Source: Micropterus salmoides
Taxonomy: Eukaryota; Chordata; Actinopteri; Centrarchiformes; Centrarchidae
DNA length: 64,000 nucleotides
NCBI RefSeq assembly: GCF_014851395.1
Contig: NW_024044681.1
Span: 8,392,065-8,456,064 of the forward strand
Reading direction: 5' to 3'
Numbering within the stretch: position 1 is the first letter of the stretch; each line of letters begins with the position of its first letter. Of this stretch, positions 50,707 to 61,160 are shown piece after piece. The position numbers and the translations under genes are program-made. Under the pieces are notes generated by a model. It saw only the letters and a list, made by a program, of their open reading frames with translations. It did no database searches and was not told the origin of the DNA.

Positions 50707-51600
50707 CTGTAAACCACAAAATAAAGTAAAAGTACATTAATAGTTTGCTGATTTTGTCCTGTCTTGTTTTCATTTCTAAACCTGAAACGTTGTGTTGGCA
50801 ATACATAATACCTGGATACGGAACAAATTACATATGCAGGAGCAATTTCAATTGTGCTTTGATGCTATGTTCATTTTAAGCATGCCCTGCGATCTATGTT
50901 GAAATTCCACATTAGCGTCCTCTTACCATTTGTGAGCACAATGCCAGCAGCAGCAAGCCCCATCTCCCATTTTGCTGTCTAACTGTGCTACTCCCCAGCA
51001 GCCCTTTTATAGGTCAGGAATAGAAGGTGACCTCATCGGGACATATACCACTCAGCTGGTGAGTTGGGTTATTGGCCAATCACTGTGTTCAGTATCTGGT
51101 GGTAGCCTAATTATCTTTGGGAAATCAACAATTTTTTCACAATACACACCTACAGCCTGTATCTGCCATGACAACTTCCAAGCACAAGTCAACATTTACA
51201 GGTGTTTACTGATGTATTCACTTGTTAGTTTGTTTGTCAGGGACAATGCAAGAAAAACACATTATAGCAGCAGGTAATGATAAAATGAAACCAATGTGTT
51301 CTGGCCAAGGCTGATTTATGACCTCTGTCCCTGTTGTCAAGGTTCTTAGGCTATATGCATAGGTAAATGACTGATAATATACATATTCAATATACTAGAA
51401 AATGGATATGAAATGCTTTTATTTCTGTCTGAAATTAAAGATTGATATGTAGACCTATGGGCCTAGCAGCCTATCTTGCATAAATGTAATGTATTATTCA
51501 CATAGGCCTACACTGAATTGGATTCATGCTGATAAATATGGGTGGGCAGGAGGGTGAGTGTGAGCAAGCATTCTTAATGTGACAACCCTTTCCATTATTT
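50707..51600. other. Transposase 5' side and noncoding DNA
   Basis: The intron-like segment 50707-50926 and the possible 37-base first exon upstream (minus strand) belong to the Harbinger relic. No terminal inverted repeat of the element could be matched to one near 48.2 kb. The rest shows no supported feature. Confidence 0.35.
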
Positions 51601-51880
51601 GGTGACTGGTACCCTGTAGGCCTTTTTGCTATCTTGGTAATGAAGTAGCCTAATATATTCCACCGTGTTGTCCACCTTTAGATGGCCTGTATTAAAACAA
51701 CAGAGGACAGGGTGTCAAAGATGCGCTTTTTGTAGTCCATCTTTGGAATATTGTAATTTTATCATGGCCGGACACGTCAGTAACATCCGTCGTCACATAA
51801 TTACATCGCCTAGAAAAGAGCAGTCGCATTCTCTGAGTCCCGCGGTCCTCTTTTCAGTCCTTATGAATTCTCCTTCACAT

Positions 51881-51920
51881 CTTTCCTTGACCTCATATTT
51901 TCCATCGTGGTCAAGGAAAG
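51881..51920. repeat. Inverted repeat, 12-bp perfect arms
   Basis: ctttccttgacc and ggtcaaggaaag flank a 16-base spacer. The phrase is part of a fish dispersed repeat rich in 'tttccttgacc', so the symmetry may be the core of a MITE. Confidence 0.7.
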
Positions 51921-51989
51921 GTGTTTAGGAAAGGAGATTTTTTTGACTTTTGGATGCAGCTCATGTTTACCAGCTTGTCAGGACCCACC

Positions 51990-52183
51990 TTACTCTGCTT
52001 CTGATTGGCAAGTTGTCCTTAACTAGGTACTGCGCATGTGCAACTCCCAACAAAGATCTCGTAGAAGTGAGATGCATCACTCCGTACCTAAAACGGAGCG
52101 TTCAACACACAGGTTGAAAAGAGGTGTTGCAAAATAAAATTATGAACCTGAAATTGAGCATAATTTGACCACTTAAGTCATAT
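51990..52183 (-). mobile_element. Partial inverted copy of the 47.1 kb TTAA element
   Basis: Read on the minus strand from 52183, the sequence aligns with 47142-47420. Shared phrases include the terminal ttaagtggtcaaattatgct, attgggagttgcacatgcgc-like text and ccaatcagaagcagag. The rest of the element is missing. Confidence 0.75.
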
Positions 52184-52239
52184 TGCTTGTAGTTTTGCTG
52201 TGGGCATGTTCAATCTGAAAACAATGTGCACTGTTTTGC

Positions 52240-52440
52240 TATGATTTCCTGGTTGAATGACATGTTTCCTTGAAACGGTGTGCAATGGGCTTTGATGTAT
52301 GTTTTCTCTCATTTGGTGGGTGTGTCAGAGGTCTTACCCAGTCAGCTGTGATGTGTATATATAAAGTGCAGTGCACTTGCGTGGAGGTGAAAGGTGTTGA
52401 AGGCACCACCGTCTCCATTTAAAATAAACGTTTTGCTAAG
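52240..52440 (+). repeat. Dispersed repeat related to 36.22-36.35 kb
   Basis: acatgtttccttgaaacggt, gggctttgatgtatgttttc and gtgtcagaggtcttacccag parallel the 36.2 kb copy. A TATA-like tatatataaagtg follows at about 52356. Confidence 0.65.
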
Positions 52441-54835
52441 TTTTGTCAGGGCTGAATGCTGTCCAGTTATCGGGTTTGAAAAAACATGTGAATTGATCAG
52501 ATATCAATTATCTAAAATGAATTCACTAATAGATTTGGAGGAAGTGTAAGGAAGCTAAATCGAGCAATATGAGCCATCAATAAAGATGAATAGAACAGGC
52601 CTTCTTTCTAATGATTCATTATAATAACATTTCATTACCACAGCAGTGATAATGATATGTGTGAAAACTAGAAAGTAAACAGAAGTAGAATAAGACAGGG
52701 CTGGTGTTAGCATCAATGGATACACAGAGAGTAAATTAACACCACTTGATCACAAAAATGAACTCCCGGAGTGCACAGAGCAATCACACATACAGAGGAT
52801 AGATGGTGGATTTTTCTTTAGCTGTCATCATCCTATCAGAGAAAGCCCTCGAGCATTCAGATAAGTGCTTCAAATGTAGGATTGAGGACACCACATGCCA
52901 TGAGATGTGACTTTAAACAAGATGAAATGGAATTAAAATGATAGGACATCTCATGGGTGCAGAAAGAAAAGTGTTTCCTTTTCAGCTTTTTGGCTTTCAA
53001 GTGAGCACTTCTGTGTGATCTTAGAAACCCAGGCTTCACATCCATCTCGGCTCCGCCCTCCCAGTACAAATCTGTCAGTTAGGTGAGGAATAGTGCTTTT
53101 TTTCTGCAGATTGGCCTGATTTTGAAGATGCCATTCCACAATGTGCTGAGAGGATTCACAGCCCAGAGTCTCACCCTATGACGCTGTTCCCAAGCCAAAT
53201 CCCCTGTACAGAATGAGCTACTGCCCCTCTGGGGATCATAAATACGCTTAGTAAATTTCATGTTGCTGGTCCCATTTCAATTGACCCTTCGCTAAGCCTC
53301 ACCCACTTAGTTACTGGTGCTAAGTCCGACAAGCTGTCAAACTGATGTGAAACAAATAAAGACACAAGCTAAAGCCTACAGATCAGAGTAAAAGTGAACC
53401 ACTGCATCACCTGACGATTAAGAGACAGGACAACAATATTAAGGATTAACACTGTTCCTGTAAAGATGGGTAGGTCTCTATTCACTATTACAATCATTAA
53501 AAAACAAAAACAGCAGGGTTTTATAACGTTACATTCAGTATAACATTAGCTAGCGTTAGCAAACTAACATTACATTAGGAACGATCCACAGCCGACATTT
53601 TTCTGGATTTGTTTTATGTTTTGTAAAGGGAATAAATTGTACATCTCCTTTCAACCTCTATGGGTAGCGATTGTATTACAAGTGCCCCAGGAACAGCGTT
53701 TGACCAGATCATGGACAAATACAGCAAAATAAAGCACTTGACTTGATACTTAGGACCATCCTCTGGGGATCATGAATTTCCCGGCAAAGTTTCAGAGCAG
53801 CCCATCCTAAACACACAGGTCTCTCTCTCTTCTTTGTTTTTAAGGTGGTGATATTATCTCACTTGCTTTTCCATCCATGTGTTGTTAAGAAAAAGACTGT
53901 TTGCTCTCAAAGCTAGCATGTTATGTCATCCATGTTCCTGTTTGTTCTCTTGTCTTCATTCATTTCATACCACTCTGCATAAGACCTGGAAATGCAAACA
54001 GTGACGTGATGGTCAGCTATTCCAACTGAAATAACCATGTGAATGTACCTCACAGCATTACCCACAGGATAGCAGAACTTGAAAGAACTCGAGTTATGTC
54101 TTTGAGTTGATTTTCCACACTGTAATAAAAAGAAAAAAATGACTGCCTGGAGGGGTAGAACAACACTCAAAACTAAATTACAGCAGTAAATAGTTGATTT
54201 ATAGTAAAAGGATTGAAAATGCAAAAATAGACCTTGTTATGTAATGTACACTCTAATTTACAGCTGACATTCTTTATGGCTTTTTCTCAGCTGAAGAGTT
54301 GGTGAAGAGCAGTTTGGCTCCTGTATGTGAGCTGTTTTTGGACGTGTGCCTAGTGGAGGCAACCTGAATAGAATATATAGCATGCTGTATAAATCTGTTT
54401 AAAGACAGAGGTGACAGCAGCGTGTGCGTGTGTGTGTAACCAGCAAGCAGAGTTAGAGACTGCAGTACAATGAGCTGCCGTTTCTGCTCATCGCTGTCAA
54501 AGCACTGTTGTTATTATGCCGCTCCAGCCTGTGATTTACTCACTGAATGGGTTTATGTAAATATAACAACAGGTATTTAACTTAGTCACTGACTCTAAGA
54601 TAGCCTGCAGAGGAGAAAATATAATTCGCTTCACAGCCAGAGGGATAAGAATAAAAAGATGCAGAGTGAGGGACAAGCTGTTATGTTGAAAGAATGAAAA
54701 CAATAGGAATGATGAGATTAAAATGTTAAACACTATGAGTATGATTTTGACAATACAATGTCAGCGATCAGTAACTCAGGCTATCTCTTGCCTCGTAAAT
54801 CTGTAGCTTTTGAACTTTATATTCCCTCCTTTCCC
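52441..54835. other. Noncoding DNA, no supported gene
   Basis: Short fragments with 'ctctggggatcat' (53226 and 53761) resemble part of the repeat at 58.66-58.92 kb. The minus-strand frame of 103 codons at 53913-54224 is not recognised. Confidence 0.35.
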
Positions 54836-54839
54836 TATC

Positions 54840-55065
54840 ACCTGAGTGCCACACCCAACTGCAAACCTGTTCTCACTTCCCTCATTTGCTCTGCAGTTAC
54901 CTGGCCAACTCTGCCCACTCCTCACCTGCAACTCATTCCCTCTTCAGCCACTTATACACTTCCTTTGTTCCTTGCCAGTTCATCCTTATTCAATAAATCA
55001 TTGAACTGCACCAGTCTGCCTGTTTTGTCCAATCTCCATTGCCCTGCTTAACCCATCATTACAAC
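54840..55065 (+). repeat. LTR-like fragment
   Basis: Pyrimidine-rich text with repeated 'actccc', 'cctcac' and 'ctgcaactc' leads to ttattcaataaatcattgaa (polyadenylation-like) and then ccagtctgcctgttttgtcc. The order suits the 3' half of a fish LTR. No internal element sequence adjoins it. Confidence 0.35.
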
Positions 55066-58000
55066 TAAAGGGCTTGTTTTTGCCACTGATCGTCAGCGTG
55101 ACCTGTTCTAATGCAAAATGGAGACTGAAAATCAATAGCATCCCGACTACAATATGCACAAACACGGTGCAATTTCATGAACCCAAAAAATATTAATATA
55201 AAGCCTTTTGGTGTGCAAAGTTGTTTCTTAAAGGAGAGCATGGGGCGTCTTATTTATAAGGAGTATGATTTCAGTCAATTTAAAAAGAAGCCAGTCACTT
55301 AAGAACACCCTTGTAGAACAGCTCCAATCCATCTTTTTAAAAAGCGAGACGTGTTAAAGGATTTGACCCGAATACGTCCACCCAGATCCCTGGTGACCCG
55401 AGGCTGCCGTTGTGACACTGACACGGCTGTGATTTTTCCATTAGTGTGTGACTGTGGGGCCATTTACAGCAGCAAAGCCCTGTGGAAGGCAAGTTAGCTG
55501 TATTATCATTCAGCTGATGAGGTTATAAGCAGAGCAGTCTTGTCATGCCTATCCTGGCTTGCTGGACTGAGCGAATCAGAGGGAGCTACTGGTTATTAGT
55601 CTGGAAGCACGCGTCTCTCCAGAGACCAAAACTAGACTTTCACCAGGAGCCATTACATTTTTTTTTGTATTTGTAAATTTCAACATGCAACTAATACTTC
55701 TGTTAGCATTGTTAATACACATGCTAATCTGTTGCTTTTCCTTGTGTCCTGTTTCTGCAGACATATTTTCCAGATATTACAGCTAAAAGTTGACACTGAA
55801 GAAGAAATTGTTTTATTTTTCAAGGTAGGATTTCATTAGCAATTTTTGTTTCAGTTTTTATCTCTAGCTCGCATCTCTTTCCATTTCATTCTGTCTGATG
55901 TTCATATTGCAAATCATTAAAAGGAGTGGGTGCAATTTACAGGGTCATAATATGAAAGAGGTGAGTGTGGAGCTGGAAATGGAATTCAAATGACAGTGAG
56001 TCTCTCCTCCTTTGTAAAATTGACTACACACAGTGCATTACACATACAGTGTCTCAGTAATTGTGAAGATTACCCTCCATTCACTTCTGATTGTCTCTGC
56101 ATCTGTTTAGAGCTCGAGATGTCAAAGTTCCAATCACACATCTTTTCAAACAGCACTCACAATGAAGACCAGCAGAAAGGGAATGGAAATGTTCTATTTA
56201 ATCAAAATGTGTCCCAGCCTGTCACTTCAAGCTAATTTCACAGCAGAGCAACAGAACGAGCAATGAGTGTGTTTACCATAATTTCTTAAAGCTTGAAACC
56301 AATCAGATTTTATAAACCAAGAAAATTATGGCTTTTAATCCAAGGCCAGGCACATTAATTAAAAGAGCAATAAAATTGGGTGAAAACTTAAACTTATAAT
56401 TTTTTGGGAAGTAAATAATTGTTTACCATTGACAGCAGGGCAGCCATGTTCGTTCATGTTCAGCTTAACAGAAGTGGTGTTTGGGAAAACATACTTTCAA
56501 TATTCAAGAGAGCTTTATTATCACTGCCTCTGACAAGAAAATTACAGTTTCATCTCGATAGGTCTATCAGGTTCCTAGTCATTAAGATATGAAAATCAAT
56601 ATACCAAAGTACCAAATATAACATTAAATTAAACAAAAACGAAATTCATTGAAAAGACGAGGAAATAATTTTAAGATAGAACTATCAATATTAAAATATA
56701 ATAATAAATGCATATGCAAGTGTAAAAAATTTTTAACTTCTTGCAATTGGTATCTATGTATATTTACATTTGAACTGCACACATACCATATTGATGTTGC
56801 TTGACTCTCACATATGACCAAAGTGTGTGCCACTAGTTATTTATTGTGACATGTCTCACTGACTCATAAGTACAAACACACCCAACACACACTTTGTGTT
56901 TACAAATTGTTTACATATTGTCAATGGAGTACTGGTTTCCTGTAGATGGACCCATTTTTTTCTGCTATAGGTTGTAGCAAAAATGATCTATTTCACCACA
57001 CACTATAATCTGCACTAAAGGTATATACTGGCTATGAAGTGGATTACAATATGCCAAATGCTGGGATAAAGTTTTGTGCCACTGTGACTTGTGTATACAA
57101 TGTGGGGCTTTTCTAGTAATGTCAGCACATTTGTTACTGAATCAACATATGTGTGTATACATGAACGGATATATCAAAGCTAAAAGATTTTTTCTTCGAT
57201 TGTTAAGACAAAATATTTGAGTTGAGTGCAATCACATGCGAAAAGACCAAGGTTAGAGCAATTTCTGCAGTGGCTTCCACTGTTTGTTTGTTTGACCTTG
57301 GTGACATTGATGGCCAATAAGATCTCCTGACTCATACCCAGAGTATTGGATTTTCCACTCAGGTTGATGACTCACTATGTCATCAAAAAAAAGTGAAAGT
57401 GGCAAATGATCTTTGAGCCTCAGCAGCTGCTGTTCTTGTGGGGAAATTTTAGCTTGCTCGGCGGCTTTCATCCCCAAGCTGGGTAGAGATGATGAGTTTG
57501 TTTGACCTCTGTTTTATCAGATTTCCAATAAGACGTCTGCACTCATACAGGTGCTGAATCAAGGACCTGAGTTGTCAATTACACAGTGCTGGACTGGGAA
57601 CCCAATGTCCTCGAAGAGTGTCATCATTTGGTTTGAATCTTTCGTTCTCTGGTGCTATAAGTGGGAGCGAAAACAACTACACACTATAGGTTATTTAGCA
57701 AAAGCAATGTTTCATGTAAGTTGTTGCAGTTGATGCTGTGGAGTGGCATTATTGCCTTCAGTAGATTTGTATATTTTAATAGCTTGTCTCTCTCATTGTT
57801 TGCTCATTATGGTTGACATACACACAAGTTTGATAAAGTGTCAAACTCAGAGACCTAACTTCAGTCCCCAGCAGTGTCTTCCATAGGCACTTTTTAGTCA
57901 GAGGGGGAACAACTACCTTCAAGTTAGTGGACACAACCTTTCAGTGGGAACATATGGGGCAAAAATAAACCTGCTTGCTTGTTTTTGCTCGTAAAACTCT

Positions 58001-58129
58001 TCAAGTGACAAGTGAAAAGAAGCACAAATATATATTCTGACTGTGATGTCAGTTTCACAGGTATTTGGTCAAATTTGGACAAATTAAAGCATGGGTCACT
58101 TGCGGGCAGCAGAAACAAGCTGTTTACAT
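55066..58129. other. Noncoding DNA with minor repeat traces
   Basis: A fragment at about 56500-56560 (attcaagagagctttattat) belongs to a common fish repeat. 56630-56720 is AT-rich. No exon is supported. Confidence 0.35.
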
Positions 58130-58653
58130 TGACTTTATTAGGTACACCTTGCAAGTAACAGGTTGGACCCCATTTGGTCTTTAGATCTGCCTCAACTCAT
58201 TGTGGCATACTTTCAGCAAGGTGTTGAAAACATTCCTCAGAGACTTGGATCTATATTGACATGATAGAATCACGCAGTTACTGCAGATTTGTCGGCTGCA
58301 CATCCATGATGTGAATCTCCCGTTGCACCACATCCCAAAGGTGCTCTGTTGGAGTGAGATCTGGTGACTGTGGAGCCCATTGCAGTACAGTGAACTTATT
58401 GTCATGTTCAAGAAACCAGTTTGAGATGATTTGAGCTTTACCACATGGTGCATTATCCTGCTGGAAGCAGCCATCAGAAGACTGGTACACTGTGGTCATA
58501 AAGCGATGGACATGGTCAGCAACAATACTCAGGTAGGCCATCGCGTTTAAACGATGCTCAGTTGGTACTAATGGGGCCCAAAGTGTGCCAAGAAAATATC
58601 CCCCACAACATTACACCACCATCACCAGCCTGAACCGTTGATACAGGGCAGGA
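58130..58653 (-). pseudogene. Truncated Tc1/mariner transposase
   Basis: Tc1-like transposases cut and paste their element at TA sites using a DDE/D catalytic triad. The minus-strand frame includes MAYLSIVADHVHRFMTTVYQ, then QQDNAP with the second catalytic Asp, APQSPDLTPTEHLWDVVQRE with the third acidic residue, and IMDVQPTNLQ. Upstream DNA to 58653 still encodes degraded 'FSWHTLGPLVPTEHR'-like text. Everything before that, including the DNA-binding domain and first catalytic Asp, is gone. The element's 3' end is present on the plus strand as tttattaggtacaccttgca near 58135. Stops break the frame after NLQ. The family is abundant in fish. Inactive. Confidence 0.85.
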
Positions 58654-58654
58654 A

Positions 58655-58915
58655 TCTTCTCCAAATTTCATGGAAATTCAAGTTTTAGATGAGACATTTC
58701 CGTCTGAACCAAAAATATGAACCAGCATGTTGGTGGTAGATGAAACTCTGGGAATAACCAAAGTCATGAGAATTTATTCTCTTTGGACTTTTATGGCAAT
58801 TCATCCAGTAGTAGATATTTCCCTCACCACAAATATGGTGATAGTAGATCAAAGTCACAGATCACCAAAGTCATTAGGATACATCATCTGGGGACCATGG
58901 ATATCATAGCAAAGA
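58655..58915 (+). repeat. Dispersed fish repeat abutting the Tc1 relic
   Basis: It contains ctccaaatttcatggaaatt, gatcaccaaagtcattagga and tacatcatctggggaccatg, phrases of a frequent fish repeat describing no protein. Two halves carry related 'accaaagtcat' and 'gtagatgaaa'/'gtagatcaaa' phrases. It begins exactly where the Tc1 sequence stops. Confidence 0.6.
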
Positions 58916-60467
58916 AAATTCTAAGCATTTAGATGAAAAAAATATTTGAGATAGAAACAGCCATAACTTATGTATATTGGTTGCTTCATTGCTCAGTAGA
59001 AAAATACTTTCACATTTGCACTCGACACGATTATGTTTCTTCAATAAAAGACATTCTTGCAATGTATCTGCACACTGTGCAGGAATAATTAAATAGTTAA
59101 AACAATGTTTCCAGTTCCCATCGAGTTATTTCTTTGAAAAATGTCCCACATATCACCATCTGTTGTTTTGGTACCTTCAATGAAAACACAGGGAACAGAT
59201 ACTTCTCATTGTTGGAATTGTTAAGGCAACAATTGAAAAAAGTAAAAGAGGCAAAAGAATAGCCAAATCAATCCAGCAGCGTTTGTGTTTAACAGATTTA
59301 AACTGACAACGAAAGACTTGATTTCAAATTCTTGAGGTCCAAACTTCAGTCTGTAAGAGCTGTGTTTTCTGGGTTCCCACAGGACAATCAGGTTTCACCG
59401 GGGTTCTTCCACCCTGGGGAAGGACGAGATACAGATAGTTATTGAAATAGTTTGTTTGTTTGTTTTTTTATGCTTTTTCATCAGTATTTTTAAGTAAGTG
59501 AACATCAGTTGACAGTTGATTTGACTGTTTGTAGCTTTGGTTCTCAAGCAAGAGTGATTCTTTTACCTCCTTCCTCATCACAAGCCGATGCTGTATGATT
59601 GTATTCTGGATGTTGTTGTGTGTGTGTGTGGTCCGACCAGCTCTTTAGCTCTCAGCCAGCACACTGGATCACTGCTGTACCACGGGGGGAATGTTTCTGA
59701 AGCAACACGTTATTCACTTGCGGCTTCCATTCTTATGTAGACAACAGAGAAACAGGGGCAAAATTAACAGACAGCTCACACAGTGTGTTGTTTAGTTAGA
59801 AAATGTGATATTCAACAGTTTATATGAGGCCGGTGTAATTCTGTTGTTCTCATCAACAAATCCCAAGTCTCAGTAATGTCCTTAAACAGCTAGGCACTGT
59901 AGTTTTAAACAAATGTTACTCAAACAAGAGGAATTAGTGCATTTGTTGACTAATTTCAGTTGCGGATAAATATACATTTGTGAGTATTTCTGGTAGCAGG
60001 TTGGTGTATCAGATCGAGTTAGTATAAACGAATTAAGGAACGTCTCGGTATAACTCTGTGGCTCATTAATGTGTTTCTGGACATGGAGCTCTATTGCACG
60101 AACGAATAACACATCAGGTTTTGGATACTCACACAATAGTTATTAGCAAGATGCATTTATAATTGTCTTTAAATGGAATTTGTTAACAAGGGGAAAAAAA
60201 ATCACTTATCCTTTTAAAGGCACAATCCACTTTCTATAACCTGATCCCATTAGCATCCAGTAATTGTGCTAAGTGAGGTCATCATTCAACACACTCTCAA
60301 ACTACATATCCTAAAGGACTTCCAGGTGTTTGACTGAAATAACAAACTTGAAATACAGATACATATTTCCTGACAAAACAGGGTAAAATAAAAGTTATTC
60401 ATGTATTATTCACCTGATCAAACGTGATCATTGTTTCATGATCTTTTTCTCTGATAGACGCCTCATC
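58916..60467 (-). other. Noncoding DNA; probably includes the GALNT 3' UTR
   Basis: This lies directly downstream of the GALNT stop codon on the minus strand, so part of it should be 3' untranslated region. No single polyadenylation site can be chosen with confidence. Nothing else is recognised. Confidence 0.4.
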
Positions 60468-60632
60468 TCACCGTTGGCCTCGGTTGAAGTGCTCCAGCAC
60501 GGTGGCGTTGGTTCTCTCAAACAGCCACTGTTGGCTGGGGGAGGAGGGGTCACATGTGTTCATGAAGACCCGCCGCTCGCTCGGGCTGCTGTCTATACAG
60601 CTGTTACTGACAGGGTGATACAGACTCTTGTC
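60468..60632 (-). CDS. Polypeptide GalNAc-transferase, last coding exon (Y subfamily)
   Basis: The exon encodes the end of the ricin-type lectin domain of a UDP-GalNAc:polypeptide N-acetylgalactosaminyltransferase, a Golgi type II membrane enzyme that starts mucin-type O-glycosylation. On the minus strand it follows a good acceptor (ttttattttctccag) at 60633 and runs 54 codons to a TGA at 60468-60470. The peptide begins DKSLYHPVSNSCIDSSPSER and contains FMNTCDPSSPSQQWLFERTN. The CID and C..(S)QQW pattern is the third, gamma, lectin repeat. The tail ATVLEHFN fits the Y subfamily (GALNT8, 9, 17, 18). The paralogue cannot be fixed from one exon. The remaining exons should lie beyond 64000. Intact, with no frame damage. 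Confidence 0.88.
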   Translation of the reverse strand, partial: DKSLYHPVSNSCIDSSPSERRVFMNTCDPSSPSQQWLFERTNATVLEHFNRGQR

Positions 60633-60917
60633 CTGGAGAAAATAAAAGAAAAAGATAACAGTCCCATTCACACATAAGTCGTTCACTTTTTTTCATAGGG
60701 CATTCATTTCCTTCCTGACATGATTTTGGTGAAAATATGTAGTGCCGTTGAGTGAAACATCATACTAAAATTTAGTACAGGAAACTTACATTTTAAATTA
60801 AACAAAAAGCTCGCATCTTTGTCTTTACCAAATTCAGCTTCCACTGGTTCAAAGAAAAATGGGGAGAGAAGTTTATTTCAAACATCATTTAATCTTCCCA
60901 AAGATCCTGTTTCTGAG
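60633..60917 (-). other. GALNT last intron, proximal part
   Basis: Intronic relative to the GALNT gene, by inference from the acceptor at 60633. Nothing else is recognised here. Confidence 0.6.
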
Positions 60918-61160
60918 TTAAGGCTTGTGCAGACTACACAACTTTCAGCGTCGGCCGATCGCCATGCTGTGCAGACTACACAACTGCCATCTTGTGACGG
61001 GAGTGTTGAAGTCGTTGTGGCGTTCAGTGTGACAGTGGGTCACACACTACGTGAGCTGACAGCAGCTGTGTCACCCACTGGCTGGTCTCCAAACCACGTT
61101 TTGTCAAGAAAGCACACGTGTAATGTGAAACGGGCTAAAAATCGTGTAGTGTGAACTAGG
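60918..61160. mobile_element. MITE with 'gtgcagactacacaact' ends
   Basis: The left gtgcagactacacaactttc and the right end read on the minus strand (cctagttcacactacacgat) are imperfectly inverted. 'gcagactacacaact' recurs at 60971. The 3' half, from about 61029, recurs at 63918-64000. This looks like a non-autonomous element of Harbinger or hAT type. The family is from memory and the target duplication was not found. Confidence 0.55.

Noticed and set aside
58181..58474. 97-codon minus-strand frame overlapping the Tc1 transposase
   Set aside because: It is the wrong reading frame for most of its length. The family motifs lie in the overlapping frame.
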